DNA from: Roseateles sp. XES5
Lineage (GTDB): Bacteria > Pseudomonadota > Alphaproteobacteria > Rhizobiales > Rhizobiaceae
Assembly (NCBI RefSeq): GCF_020535545.1
Contig: NZ_CP084752.1
Coordinates: 868,001 to 932,000 of the forward strand
Reading direction: 5' to 3'
DNA: 64,000 nt
The notes beneath the pieces are model-generated. The model saw only the letters and a program-made list of their open reading frames with translations. It was not told the DNA's origin and ran no database searches. Shown one piece after another: positions 38,595 to 48,046 of this stretch. Each line of letters starts with the position of its first letter. Position 1 is the stretch's first letter. Both the position numbers and the translations under genes were made by a program.

Positions 38595-39332
38595 ATGCGT
38601 GCCAACTACCGGATGCAGCGCCTTTTCGTCGGCGACGCCCTTTCGGCGGGCGTTTCCTTCGAGGCGTCGAAGGACCACTTCCACTACCTCGCCAACGTGC
38701 TGCGCATGGAAGACGGCGAGGCCGTGCTGCTCTTCAACGGGCGCGACGGCGAGTGGCATGCGACGCTCTCCTTCCCGACGCGCAAGCGGCTCTTCCTGAC
38801 GCCAACCGCTGAGACCCGGCCGCAGCCGGCGCCCTCGGATCTGCACTATCTCTTCGCGCCGCTGAAGGTCGGCCGTCTCGACTATCTCGTGCAGAAGGCG
38901 GTGGAGATGGGCGCGGGCGTGCTGCAGCCCGTCATGACCCGGCACGTGCAGGGCAAGATCAGCAATCTCGACCGGCTGGAAGCCAATGCCATGGAGGCGG
39001 CCGAACAGTGCGGCATCCTCGCCATCCCGCGCGTCGAGGCGCCGCGCAAGCTGGAGGACCTCCTGGCCGACTGGCCGCGCGAGCGCCGCATCATCTTCTG
39101 CGACGAGGGCCATGGCAGCCAGAACCCGCTGCCGGTGCTGCAGGGGATCAAGGAGCGCAAGCTGGCCCTGCTGGTCGGCCCCGAAGGTGGTTTTTCCGAC
39201 GAGGAGCGCGCCCTCTTGCGCAGCCTCGACTTCGTGACGCCCATTCCGCTCGGGCCGCGCATCCTGCGCGCCGACACGGCGGCCGTCGCCGCATTGGCGG
39301 TCATCCAGGCCGCGATCGGGGATTGGGAATAA
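38595..39332 (+). CDS. rsmE: 16S rRNA (uracil(1498)-N3)-methyltransferase RsmE
   Basis: SPOUT methyltransferase acting on 16S rRNA U1498. The 245-residue product has an N-terminal PUA-like part ([40 protein letters not shown]) and the knotted domain with [17 protein letters not shown] and [16 protein letters not shown], the SAM-binding signature. ATG 38595 is chosen; the frame extending to 38361 overlaps pit and is a shadow. It lies 11 bases after pit. Confidence 0.95.
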   Translation: MRANYRMQRLFVGDALSAGVSFEASKDHFHYLANVLRMEDGEAVLLFNGRDGEWHATLSFPTRKRLFLTPTAETRPQPAPSDLHYLFAPLKVGRLDYLVQKAVEMGAGVLQPVMTRHVQGKISNLDRLEANAMEAAEQCGILAIPRVEAPRKLEDLLADWPRERRIIFCDEGHGSQNPLPVLQGIKERKLALLVGPEGGFSDEERALLRSLDFVTPIPLGPRILRADTAAVAALAVIQAAIGDWE

Positions 39333-39466
39333 TTTTCCGCCGGGAAGGTTGGGTTTTTTTGAATCTGCCTTGAAAGGAATTCGCTTGCACCGCATTTATT
39401 TCCGGTCCAAGCACCCTCCTACGCCCGGCCTTCCGCCAGGCGCCATCCGTTCAGAAGAAGACGCCC

Positions 39467-40840
39467 ATGGCCCGTGATACCACCGACCAGACGCCGGTCC
39501 GCTCCGTTGCAGACATGGCGGACTATCTTGCCGACGGCAACAAGCCGAAGGAAAAGTTCCGCATCGGCACCGAGCATGAGAAATTCGTCTTCTTTACGGC
39601 GGACAACAGTCCCGTCCCCTATTTCGGCGAGGCGAGCATTTCCGCCCTGCTGAACGGCATGCAGGCCAAGACCGGCTGGGAGCCGATCATGGACGCCGGC
39701 AACATCATCGGCCTCGCCGAGCCTTCGGGCATGGGCGCCATCTCGCTGGAGCCGGGCGGCCAGTTCGAACTGTCGGGCGCGCCGCTCGAAACGCTGCACC
39801 AGACCTGCAAGGAATCCAACCAGCATCTCGCCACGCTGCGCGAGATCGCCGAACCGCTCGGCATCCGCTTCCTCGGCATGGGCGGCAGCCCGAAATGGTC
39901 CTTCGCCGAAACGCCGCGCATGCCCAAGAGCCGCTACGACATCATGACCCGCTACATGCCGAAGGTCGGCACCAGGGGTCTCGACATGATGTACCGCACC
40001 TGCACCATCCAGGTGAACCTCGACTTCTCCTCGGAAGAGGACATGCGCCGCAAGATGCAGGTGTCGCTGAAGCTGCAGTCCATGGCGACCGCGCTCTTCG
40101 CCTCCTCGCCCTTCACGGACGGCAAGCCGAACGGCCTTCTGTCCTGGCGCGGCGACATCTGGCGCGACACGGACAACAACCGCGCCGGCCTCATCCCCTT
40201 CGCCTTCAAGCCCGATTTCGGCTTTGCGGACTATGTGGAATGGGCGCTCGACGTGCCGATGTATTTCGTCGTGCGCGACGGCAAGTACCACGATTGCACG
40301 CATGTCACCTTCCGCCAGTTCATGAACGGCGCGCTGAAGGGCGAGATCGCCGACTGGGAGCCGAACATGGGCGACTGGACGAACCACCTGTCCACGCTCT
40401 TCCCCGACGTGCGCCTGAAGCGCTTCCTCGAAATGCGCGGCGCCGATGGCGGTCCGTGGCGGCGCATCTGCGCGCTGCCGGCCTTCTGGGTGGGCCTGCT
40501 CTATGACGACGGCGCGCTCGACGCGGCCGAGGCGCTGACGCGCGACTGGACGGTCGAGGAAGTCTCGGTCCTTCGCGATGCCGTGCCGGCCCAGGGCCTC
40601 AAGGCCGATTTCCGCGGCAAACCGCTGCTCGACGTCGCCCGCGAGGTCGTCTCGATCTCGCGCCAGGGCCTTGCCGCCCGCGCCCGCCTCAGCGGCGACG
40701 GCGTCGACGAGACGATCTTCCTTGCCCCGCTCGACGAGGTTCTGGCCAAGAAGGCGACGCTCGCCGAGGACATGCTGGCGCTCTACAACGGCCGCTGGAA
40801 CGGTTCCGTCGAGCCGGTCTTTGCCGAATACCAGTACTGA
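39467..40840 (+). CDS. gshA: Glutamate-cysteine ligase (alphaproteobacterial/plant type)
   Basis: First step of glutathione synthesis. The 457-residue product has RIGTEHEKFVFF, ISLEPGGQFELSGAPLETLH and CTIQVNLDFSSEEDMRRKMQ, typical of the GCS2-like plant/alphaproteobacterial class, and ends YNGRWNGSVEPVFAEYQY. AGAAGA before ATG 39467 is a weak ribosome site. The plant enzyme of this class is redox-regulated by disulfides; whether this one is cannot be seen. No terminator is obvious. Confidence 0.95.
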   Translation: MARDTTDQTPVRSVADMADYLADGNKPKEKFRIGTEHEKFVFFTADNSPVPYFGEASISALLNGMQAKTGWEPIMDAGNIIGLAEPSGMGAISLEPGGQFELSGAPLETLHQTCKESNQHLATLREIAEPLGIRFLGMGGSPKWSFAETPRMPKSRYDIMTRYMPKVGTRGLDMMYRTCTIQVNLDFSSEEDMRRKMQVSLKLQSMATALFASSPFTDGKPNGLLSWRGDIWRDTDNNRAGLIPFAFKPDFGFADYVEWALDVPMYFVVRDGKYHDCTHVTFRQFMNGALKGEIADWEPNMGDWTNHLSTLFPDVRLKRFLEMRGADGGPWRRICALPAFWVGLLYDDGALDAAEALTRDWTVEEVSVLRDAVPAQGLKADFRGKPLLDVAREVVSISRQGLAARARLSGDGVDETIFLAPLDEVLAKKATLAEDMLALYNGRWNGSVEPVFAEYQY

Positions 40841-40926
40841 GCAGGCTTCAAGAAAGCAGTTTGCGCGGCTGAAATTCCCGTTATAGTGCAGGCACATGCA
40901 GTGCCTGCCAGGGGGAAGGGTTCGCG

Positions 40927-41754
40927 ATGCTTTCGCTTTACGACATGATGATGCAGGCGCAGAACGGCAGTGCCGTGGACGCCATGGCGCGGCAGTTCGG
41001 CCTGGCACAGGAGCAGGCGGCAAAGGCCGTCGCCGCGCTGATGCCGGCCTTTTCCGAGGGCTTCAAGCGCAACGCCGCCAACCCCTATGATCTCGCCGCC
41101 TTCATGAAGGCGCTGACGACGGGCGACCACGCGAAATATTTCGAGGACATCTCCAAGGCCTTCACGCCGCAGGGCATGGCCGAAGGCAACGGCATCCTCG
41201 GCCATCTCTTCGGCAACAAGGACGTCTCGCGCGCCATCGCCGCGCAGGCGGCGCAGATGACCGGCATCGGCCAGGAAATCTACAAGCAGATGCTGCCCGT
41301 GATGGCGAGCACGCTGATGGGCGGCATTTTCAAGCAGTCGCTCGCCCCCTTCTTCCCGGGCGCGGCCGGCGCAGGACAGAGCAATCCCTTCGCCGACATG
41401 ATGCAGCAATGGGCCGAGGCGACGGGCCTTGCCAAGAAGCAGGAACCGTCCAACCCGTTTACCGACAACCCCTTCACGCAGGCCGCGCAGGAGTTCTTCG
41501 GCACGAAGAAGGAAGCGCCCGCCAACCCCTTCACCGACAATCCCTTCGCCAAGGCCTTCCAGGACATGATGGCGGGCATGACCGGCCAGCCGCAAGCCAG
41601 CGAAAAGCCGAGCGCGCCCGAAGGGTCGCCGGCCGATTCCCTGAAGACCCTCGTCAACACGATGTTCGATACGGGCCTGGAAATGCAGAAGGATTACCAG
41701 CGCAACATCGAATCGATCTTCGAGACGATGCGCTCCGGCGGCGAGAAGGCCTGA
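40927..41754 (+). CDS. DUF937-like hypothetical protein
   Basis: A 275-residue protein with MLSLYDMMMQAQNGSAVDAM and ARQFGLAQEQAAKAVAALMP, a helical N-terminal domain of DUF937 type. The second half has a short repeat (NPFTDNPF at about 179-186 and 199-206, with related NPFADM near 152) separated by acidic or Pro/Lys linkers, and an amphipathic helix at the end. RBS AGGGGGAAGGG precedes the ATG. Convergent with the chemoreceptor gene. Function unknown. Confidence 0.75.
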   Translation: MLSLYDMMMQAQNGSAVDAMARQFGLAQEQAAKAVAALMPAFSEGFKRNAANPYDLAAFMKALTTGDHAKYFEDISKAFTPQGMAEGNGILGHLFGNKDVSRAIAAQAAQMTGIGQEIYKQMLPVMASTLMGGIFKQSLAPFFPGAAGAGQSNPFADMMQQWAEATGLAKKQEPSNPFTDNPFTQAAQEFFGTKKEAPANPFTDNPFAKAFQDMMAGMTGQPQASEKPSAPEGSPADSLKTLVNTMFDTGLEMQKDYQRNIESIFETMRSGGEKA

Positions 41755-41758
41755 TCCC

Positions 41759-44008
41759 TCAGGCCGCCGCCCGGATCCTTGCCGTCTCCGACGGCAGGTT
41801 GAAGCGCTCGACAATGGCGGCGAGCGCCCGCGTATCGCCCGCAAGGCCGGACATGCCGGCCGCCGTCTCCGAGACCGCCTGACGGTTCTGCGCCGTCACC
41901 GCCTCCATCGCGCCCATCGAGCGGCTGATGTCGCCGAGGCTGGACGACTGCTGGTTGGCGGCCGCGGCGATGGAATGGATGTGATCGTTGATGCGCGCCA
42001 CCTGGCCGGCAATGCCCGACAGCGCCGTGCCCGCCTGCTGTACGAGGTCCACGCCCCTCGTTACCTCGACGCCCGATTTGGTGATCAGCGCCTTGATGTC
42101 CTTGGCGGCATTGGCCGAGCGCTGGGCAAGCTCCCGCACCTCCTGCGCGACGACGGCAAAGCCCTTGCCGGCTTCCCCTGCCCGCGCGGCTTCCACGCCG
42201 GCGTTCAGCGCCAGAAGGTTCGTCTGGAAGGCGATCTCGTCGATGACGTTGATGATGCTGGAGATTTCGCGGGATGCGCCCTCGATGCGCTCCATGGCGG
42301 CGACGGCATCGGTGACGACGCCGCTGGAAAGGTCCGTGCTCGCCTTCGCCTCCGTCGCCATGCGCGAGGCTTCACCGGCCCGGGCGGTGGAGCCGCGGAT
42401 CGCCTCCATCATCTCGCCGACGGCCTGCGTCGTGTGCTCCAGCGCCGCCACCTGGCTTTCGGTGCGTGCGGCGATGTCGCGGGCGGCCGCATCGACATCG
42501 GCGACCTTGCCGTCGATGGAGTGGGCATTGGAGGAGACGGCGGCGATGGTTTCGGCAAGGCGGCGGACGGACGTGTTGAAATCGACGCGCAAGGCGTCCA
42601 GCCCGCCCGAAAATTCCTGGTCGATGCCGGTGGAAAGATCGCCGGCGGACAGGCGCTCCAGCGCCGCGCCCAGCGTGCCGACCGCCGCCTGCACCTCGCG
42701 CTGCTGCGCCGCCTTGGCGGCCTCCTGCGCCTGCTGCTCGCGGGCCGCGAAGGCGCGCGTTTCGGCGCTGGACCGCTCCAATGCGTCCTTTTCCAGCGCC
42801 GCGGCGCGGAAGACGGCGACGGAGCGCACCATGTCGCCGATTTCATCGGCGCGGTTTTCCCTGGGAAGCGCAAGATCGGTGTCGCCGGCGGCAAGCGCCG
42901 TCATCGCCTTGACGAGCTGGTGGATCGGCCGCGTCAGCGCACGGGAGAAGAGCGTGGCGGCGAGGATCGCAAGACCAATGATCGCAGCGGTGAGAGCGAG
43001 CACGATGAGCGTGCCGCGCGTCAGGCCCGCCATCGCCTCCGCCTTGGTGATCTTGGCGATGACCGACCACTCGGCGCCGCCGAAGGAGAGCGGCGAGGCC
43101 GCCGCGTAAAGCTCCGTGCCGGCCGCATCCGCGATGGTGCCGTAGGTCTCGCTGCCGACCGACAGGTTCGCGATGTCGAGACGCACCTTCAGCGCGTCGG
43201 CTTCCGGCGTGCGGGCGGAATCGGTGAGCACCGTGCCGTCGCCGCGCACCAGCACGGTCTCGCCCGTTTCGCCGAGGCCCTTGGCATTGCCGAAGATGGC
43301 GTCGATCTTGGCGTTCGGCACGCGCAGCGCCATGATGCCGAGCGTGCGGCCGTTCATGGTGATGGGCGCGGCAAGGAAGGCGGCCGGCGCGCCGCCGAGC
43401 GCGGCATAGTCGGCGAAATCCGCAAAGACGATGCGGCCCGGCTCCTTCAGCGCCATCGCCTCCCGGAAGGCTTTCGCAAGGCCGCTCTCCTTGTAGGGGC
43501 CATCGAGGACATTGGTGCCGAAATCCTCCGCCTTGGCGACGGAATAGAGCACGTTGCCCTTGGGATCGATCATGTAGAGATCGGCGTAACCCTGCGATTC
43601 AAGGTGCTTGCGGAAGGCGACATGGTACTGCTTGTGCGCACGGTCGAAATTGTCCTTCTTCGCCGTATCCATCAGGGCGCGTTCGGCCGGCGGATTGGGA
43701 TTGCCGGCGATGTAGCGCTGATGCAGTTCCGCCGCCGGGTCCTTGCCGAGGGCGCCCCAGGCGCCGGCAAAGCCGTAGAAGGCCTGCGTCGTCGGCATGG
43801 CGGCGGACAGGCTGAGAAGGTCGAGCTTCATGCCCTCGAGATAGACGCGCGCCTCGTTGCGCCGCCCGTCCGCGGTCGCCTCCAGTTTCTGCATGACCTG
43901 ATCGGTGACGGTCTCGGCGCTGACGACGAGCGACACGGCGCTGGCCGCGCCGATGGAAAGAAGCGTGAGCACGGCAGCAGCAAGGGGCAGTTTCCGGGAA
44001 ATCCGCAT
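41759..44008 (-). CDS. Methyl-accepting chemotaxis protein, double-CACHE type
   Basis: A 749-residue membrane receptor. The first membrane segment is PLAAAVLTLLSIGAASAVSL (about 8-27), a periplasmic sensor of about 300 residues follows (DLYMIDPKGNVLYSVAKAED suits a CACHE domain), then a second membrane segment (IVLALTAAIIGLAILAATLF), HAMP (RPIHQLVKAMTALAAGDTDL) and the signalling domain with the hairpin tip IIDEIAFQTNLLALNAGVEA (written here as in IDEIAFQTNLLALNA). No CheR-tethering pentapeptide is seen at the end (RIRAAA). ATG 44008 (MRISRKLPLAAAVL) is preferred to 44128. Ligand unknown. Confidence 0.93.
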   Translation of the reverse strand: MRISRKLPLAAAVLTLLSIGAASAVSLVVSAETVTDQVMQKLEATADGRRNEARVYLEGMKLDLLSLSAAMPTTQAFYGFAGAWGALGKDPAAELHQRYIAGNPNPPAERALMDTAKKDNFDRAHKQYHVAFRKHLESQGYADLYMIDPKGNVLYSVAKAEDFGTNVLDGPYKESGLAKAFREAMALKEPGRIVFADFADYAALGGAPAAFLAAPITMNGRTLGIMALRVPNAKIDAIFGNAKGLGETGETVLVRGDGTVLTDSARTPEADALKVRLDIANLSVGSETYGTIADAAGTELYAAASPLSFGGAEWSVIAKITKAEAMAGLTRGTLIVLALTAAIIGLAILAATLFSRALTRPIHQLVKAMTALAAGDTDLALPRENRADEIGDMVRSVAVFRAAALEKDALERSSAETRAFAAREQQAQEAAKAAQQREVQAAVGTLGAALERLSAGDLSTGIDQEFSGGLDALRVDFNTSVRRLAETIAAVSSNAHSIDGKVADVDAAARDIAARTESQVAALEHTTQAVGEMMEAIRGSTARAGEASRMATEAKASTDLSSGVVTDAVAAMERIEGASREISSIINVIDEIAFQTNLLALNAGVEAARAGEAGKGFAVVAQEVRELAQRSANAAKDIKALITKSGVEVTRGVDLVQQAGTALSGIAGQVARINDHIHSIAAAANQQSSSLGDISRSMGAMEAVTAQNRQAVSETAAGMSGLAGDTRALAAIVERFNLPSETARIRAAA

Positions 44009-44325
44009 GGCGATCCGTCCGAGGGCTCGGGCAATTCCGGCGAACGTCAAACGGTCCCGCCGTGGAACTGCATCAAACAAAACGTGAGGGGGCCGGTTCA
44101 TCCGGACGGCAGACGGCGTCATGCCCACGGACGGTTCCGCGGCTGCCGAGCCAACGGTAGCCGAGGGTGGTTTACCTAAGGTAAAGCAGATTCTACGGGT
44201 TTTCCGGGGAAAAAGCCCGACGCGGACCTTGGGAGTCGCACGCCGGGCAAGCGGCAGGGTTATTGGCTCTCACCCTGCGGGGAAGCGAGGTACCGACCAG
44301 AAGGTTAGGCCGGTACCGGGAAAAA
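44009..44325. promoter_or_regulatory. Gene-free interval between DUF1127 and the chemoreceptor gene
   Basis: Contains a palindrome TTTACC-TAA-GGTAAA (44171-44185), a candidate operator for the chemoreceptor; a hairpin GCAGGGT (44254-44260) / ACCCTGC (44272-44278); and GGTACCG (44289-44295) / CGGTACC (44311-44317), close behind the DUF1127 stop. The terminator at 44210 separates the two units. Confidence 0.45.
44210..44248 (-). terminator. Rho-independent terminator, minus strand
   Basis: On the minus strand GCCCGGCG pairs with CGTCGGGC (44241-44248 and 44215-44222), with one bulge/mismatch, followed by TTTTT. Probably ends the DUF1127 transcript. Confidence 0.65.
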
Positions 44326-44622
44326 TCAATCCAGGCGGCCGCTACGCAGGTGACGGCGGGCGCGTTCACGCGCCGCGATCGTCAGGTGCAGCCCCGCATC
44401 CGAGAAGAACGACGCGGACCGGATCTCCTGAACATCGTTACGGCACAGCCCCATGTCGAAGAGGCGGTGGTCGTCGAGTTCGTTCAACCGGTTGATCACA
44501 CGGCGATTCTGCCAGGCGCGGACCAGCTTGGCGGCGGTGGTGCGGAGGCGCGCGAAGAGGCTGGGAGCCGGACGGCGCGTCGCGAGGATATCGATTTCCA
44601 TTTTGCGGTCGATCATGCGCAT
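44326..44622 (-). CDS. DUF1127 small protein
   Basis: A 98-residue protein. The DUF1127 motif is AWQNRRVINRLNELDDHRLF then DMGLCRNDVQEI (about 36-67), the Arg-rich helix-turn pattern of this family. A GGAGAAAA site lies 8 bases before ATG 44622. Alphaproteobacterial DUF1127 proteins have been linked to RNA metabolism, and several in Brucella are controlled by the LysR regulator VtlR. Here a VtlR/LsrB-like regulator is encoded divergently, 278 bases away. Confidence 0.9.
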   Translation of the reverse strand: MRMIDRKMEIDILATRRPAPSLFARLRTTAAKLVRAWQNRRVINRLNELDDHRLFDMGLCRNDVQEIRSASFFSDAGLHLTIAARERARRHLRSGRLD

Positions 44623-44900
44623 GGCATTTTCTCCTTTCCGGCGCTGCGCTCCATCGTCCTTCGATGGGGTTCACACGGCGCCCGTGATCGTTCACCGCCC
44701 GCAGGGACGGGCGACGGTTCAAAGGTCAAGTCTTGAGTAGATCCGCCGCCCACCGGGAGGTCGTGGCGAAACGGCGTGGTCTGAAGAACGACCGCAGGCG
44801 GACGCGCAATCGTTCAACAATTGCTTTTTCGCAGAATCTCATTGATCAGTCCAACGAATGTTTCTAATAGTATCAATCAAACAATCTTATGGGTATCGTT

Positions 44901-45854
44901 ATGTCCGCTCCGTTAGACATAGACCAGCTCCAGACCTTCGTCGCGATTGCAGATACCGGAAGCTTCACGCGTGCGGCCGAGCGGGTGTTCAAGACCCAGT
45001 CGGCCGTTTCCATGCAGATGCGCCGCCTCGAGGAGCGCATCGGCAAGCAGCTTTTCATGAAGGACGGCCGCGGCAACCGGCTGACCGCGGAGGGCGAGCG
45101 CCTGCTCAACTATGCCCGCCGCATGCTGCGCCTCAACAACGAGGCCATCGCCGCCTTCGACGACAACCGCCTCGAAGGCCTGCTGCGCATCGGCACGCCG
45201 GATGACTATGCCGACCGCTACATGCCCGAAATCATCATGCGGTTCGCCAAGACCCATCCCAATGTCGAACTGTTCATCGTCTGCGAACCCTCGGTCGACC
45301 TTGCGGAAAAGATGGCCAAGGGCGAGCTCGACATCGCGCTCGTCACCCACAATCCGCGCCAGCGCCAGTCGGACGTGGTGCGCACGGAACCCCTGTGCTG
45401 GGTCATGTCGGCGAACCATCCCCTGCCGGAAAACGCCCCGGTGCCGCTCGCCGTCGGCCGGCGCGACTGCCAGTGGCGGCAGATCGCCTGCGCCGCGCTC
45501 GATTCGGTCGGGCGCGACTACCAAGTGCTGTTCACAAGCTGGTCTTCCACCGTCGTCGCCGCCGCCGTCATGGCCGGCATGGCGGTCTCGGTGCTGCCGG
45601 AATCGGCGCTGCGCCCCGGCATGAAGGTGCTGACGCAGGCGGACGGCTTCCCGCCGCTGGCGCCCGTGCAGATCGGCATCATGCGCCGGCCGGGCCTTTC
45701 GCCCTCGCTGTCCAACGCCATCACCAGCCACATCACGGCCTGCCTCGACAACATCACGCCGCTGACGGCGGCCGACGACCTGCCCGAGGCGGAAGTGAAG
45801 ATCTTCCCGCGCATGCCGCGGCTGCGGCCCGGACATATCCTGCCGGGATGGTAA
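44901..45854 (+). CDS. LysR-family regulator, LsrB/VtlR-like
   Basis: A 317-residue protein starting MSAPLDIDQLQTFVAIADTG then SFTRAAERVFKTQSAVSMQM, a LysR HTH. The beginning and the end (RLRPGHILPGW) resemble LsrB (Sinorhizobium) and VtlR (Brucella/Agrobacterium), which act in envelope stress and small-RNA control; this is recall, not an alignment. ATG 44901 is chosen; ATG 44889 is 4 codons upstream. It is divergent from a DUF1127 gene, which may be its target. A GNAT gene overlaps its stop. Confidence 0.85.
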   Translation: MSAPLDIDQLQTFVAIADTGSFTRAAERVFKTQSAVSMQMRRLEERIGKQLFMKDGRGNRLTAEGERLLNYARRMLRLNNEAIAAFDDNRLEGLLRIGTPDDYADRYMPEIIMRFAKTHPNVELFIVCEPSVDLAEKMAKGELDIALVTHNPRQRQSDVVRTEPLCWVMSANHPLPENAPVPLAVGRRDCQWRQIACAALDSVGRDYQVLFTSWSSTVVAAAVMAGMAVSVLPESALRPGMKVLTQADGFPPLAPVQIGIMRRPGLSPSLSNAITSHITACLDNITPLTAADDLPEAEVKIFPRMPRLRPGHILPGW

Positions 45855-46423
45855 CGCTCATTCCCATGGACGGCGCGCCCGCCGGCAAGGCGGGGCCCGC
45901 CAGCGTTGCGATCCGGCCGGCCCGCGAAGACGAGGTGGAGACGCTGCGCCGGATCGAACGCTCCGCCGCGCAGGCCTTCCGGCTAGTCGAAGCCTTTTCG
46001 TGGATCGCCACCGGCGAGGTGCAAAGCGCCGCGCTGCATCTCGACCTCATCGGCAGGGGCACGAACTGGGTCGCGACCGCCGATGGCGATCATCCCGTCG
46101 GCTTCCTCAGCGCAGAGATCGCCGGGCCGGAGCTGCATATCGTTGAAATCTCGGTCGATCACCTGCACCAGGGCTTCGGCATCGGCCGCAAGCTGATCGC
46201 CCATGCGGTCGGCGAAGCGCAGGCCCGCGGCCTTGATGCGGTGACGCTGACGACCTTCCGCACCATTCCCTGGAATTGCCCGTTCTATGAACGGCTCGGC
46301 TTCCGCACGCTCGACGAAGCCGACCTCTCGCCGCGCCTGACGGCCGTGCTGGACGAAGAAGCCGCGCATGGCCTGGCGCGCGACACGCGCTGCGCCATGC
46401 GCCTCACCCTGCCCGCGGAATAA
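45848..46423 (+). CDS. GNAT N-acetyltransferase
   Basis: A 191-residue GNAT protein: VAIRPAREDEVETLRRIERS, the motif A region HLHQGFGIGRKLIAHAVGEA and WNCPFYERLGF. ATG 45848 overlaps the LysR stop by 7 bases; an in-frame ATG at 45866 is an alternative. Coupling suggests co-expression with the regulator. Substrate unknown. Confidence 0.85.
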   Translation: MVTLIPMDGAPAGKAGPASVAIRPAREDEVETLRRIERSAAQAFRLVEAFSWIATGEVQSAALHLDLIGRGTNWVATADGDHPVGFLSAEIAGPELHIVEISVDHLHQGFGIGRKLIAHAVGEAQARGLDAVTLTTFRTIPWNCPFYERLGFRTLDEADLSPRLTAVLDEEAAHGLARDTRCAMRLTLPAE

Positions 46424-46489
46424 ACCCCGGCGCGTCGCTACGCCGGGGCCTTGGTCTATCAATCGGGTGGCCTCTCAGTCGAGAACCTG

Positions 46490-46846
46490 TCAGTCGTAGG
46501 TCGCCTGCTTGCCGTCGAAATAGATCGTATTGGCTTCGCAGATGTTGATCGAGGTCTCGTCGCCCTTGATGCTGGAGCCGTCGTCGGCTTCCCAGGTCAC
46601 GTAGAACTCGATGTCGCAGGGACCGTCGTAGTTGAACTCCATGTTGGCGGTTTCATTGCCGTTCAGCTTGAAGTTCATCCAGTTGGCGCTCCATTCACCG
46701 CCTTCGCCGGTGTAGAAGCCATCGATGATGAAGTCGGAATCGTTCTTGATATCGAATTTCATGCCGGCGGCGAAAGCGGCCGGCGTGGCGATGAGCATCG
46801 TTGCCGCCGCAAGCGCGGCGATCGTTTTGGTGGCGATGGACGTCAC
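46490..46846 (-). CDS. Small exported protein, 118 aa
   Basis: GTG start at 46846 with AGGA upstream; signal peptide VTSIATKTIAALAAATMLIA then TPAAFAA. The mature part is acidic and beta-rich (KFDIKNDSDFIIDGFYTGEG, DGPCDIEFYVTWEADDGS) with two Cys residues (CDIEF and NICEAN). The longer frame to 47038 contains sequence unlike a coding region. No family recognised. Confidence 0.7.
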   Translation of the reverse strand: MTSIATKTIAALAAATMLIATPAAFAAGMKFDIKNDSDFIIDGFYTGEGGEWSANWMNFKLNGNETANMEFNYDGPCDIEFYVTWEADDGSSIKGDETSINICEANTIYFDGKQATYD

Positions 46847-46997
46847 GGGAATGATCCTGTTCGTTTGATGGTGGACCGCGCCGCCGGATGCCGCAATGTT
46901 TTGCTTGGCTGCCCGCGCGCGATAGTGCTGTTGCCCCTCGTTCCGGCGCATCATCCGACGCCGAAGCGATGCCGCTTCGGCCGGAAATGCTTCGGAA

Positions 46998-47033
46998 CGG
47001 GGCCCGGCTCCACCCGGAGCCCGGCCCCGTTTT
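46998..47033. terminator. GC-rich hairpin followed by TTTT
   Basis: CGGGGCCCGGCTCC (46998-47011) pairs, with one mismatch, with GGAGCCCGGCCCCG (47016-47029), then TTTT on the plus strand. It lies past the stop of the dienelactone hydrolase gene on the minus strand, so it may act on either strand. Confidence 0.5.
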
Positions 47034-47076
47034 GTCAAACGGATCAGTAATTTGCTTTATTCTGCGCGCCGCCGGC

Positions 47077-47952
47077 TCAGCCGAGATTCTTTTTGAGGAA
47101 CGCCACGGTGCGCTGCCAGGCGAGATCGGCCGCCGCCTTGTCGTAGCGCGCGGCGGAGGTGTCGTTGTTGAAGGCGTGGTTGACGCCGTCATAGACGTGG
47201 ATCTCGAAGCTCTTGCCGCCCGCCTCCAGCGCCTTGCGATAGGCGTCGATGCCGGCATTGATGCGCTCGTCGAGACCGGCATAGTGCAGCAGCAGGGCGG
47301 CCTTGATGTTGGGCACGTCCTCGGCCGGCGGCTGCGCCCCGTAATAGGCGACGCCCGCCTTCAGCGCATCCGATTTCGTGGCGAAACGGTTGACGAGGCC
47401 CCCGCCCCAGCAGAAGCCGATGGCGCCCACCTTGCCGTTCGCCCCATCACGCTTTTCGAGGAAGGCGAGGCTCGCCTCGGCATTGGCGACGGTCGCCGCC
47501 GGATCGAGCTTGCCGATCATCTCGCGCGCCTGGTCCTCGTTGTCGGGCGTGCCGCCGGCGGGCGACAGGAAATCGGGCGCCAGCGCGACGAAGCCTTCCA
47601 GCGCCATGCGGCGGGCGACATCGCGGATATGCGGATTGAGGCCACGGTTCTCATGGATGACGATGACGCTGCCGAGGGGGCCCGCGGCCTCCCTGGGGCG
47701 CACGAGATAACCCTTCATTTCGCCGGCGCCGCCGGCATAGACGACATCTTCGGCGGCAAGGCGCGCGTCGCCCGCGGCGATCATCTCGGCGCTTGCGGAA
47801 CTGGCGGCCAGCAGCGGCGCGATGGCGGCCGCCGCCGCGCCGGAGCCCGCGAGAGCCGTCAGCCGCTCCATGAAGCGGCGACGGTCGAGCGTCAGGTGGG
47901 TGTATTCATCGTAGGCGTCGATCATCGCCTGCGTGATCTGCGGCTTGTCCAT
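47077..47952 (-). CDS. Dienelactone hydrolase family protein with Tat signal
   Basis: An alpha/beta hydrolase of 291 residues. It has a twin-arginine type leader LDRRRFMERLTALAGSGAAA about 20 residues from the start, so export by Tat is likely. The nucleophile motif is GAIGFCWGGGLVNRF (Cys) and the catalytic His is in DGVNHAFNND; VIVIHENRGLNPHIRDVARR is the oxyanion-hole region. ATG 47952 (MDKPQITQAMIDAYDEY) follows GGAGGA. Family members hydrolyse dienelactones or esters; no pathway neighbours suggest a specific substrate. Confidence 0.9.
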   Translation of the reverse strand: MDKPQITQAMIDAYDEYTHLTLDRRRFMERLTALAGSGAAAAAIAPLLAASSASAEMIAAGDARLAAEDVVYAGGAGEMKGYLVRPREAAGPLGSVIVIHENRGLNPHIRDVARRMALEGFVALAPDFLSPAGGTPDNEDQAREMIGKLDPAATVANAEASLAFLEKRDGANGKVGAIGFCWGGGLVNRFATKSDALKAGVAYYGAQPPAEDVPNIKAALLLHYAGLDERINAGIDAYRKALEAGGKSFEIHVYDGVNHAFNNDTSAARYDKAAADLAWQRTVAFLKKNLG

Positions 47953-48046
47953 GGCGCGTCCTCCGATTGTCCGGCTCACGCATAAGATAGGCCGCCGGCG
48001 CAAAGCCGCCGCACACAACTGCGTTACCGTAAGCGAGGTCGTCCAA

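Noticed and set aside
41975..44179. 734-codon plus-strand frame opposite the chemoreceptor
   Set aside because: Shadow of a protein with membrane, HAMP and signalling domains.
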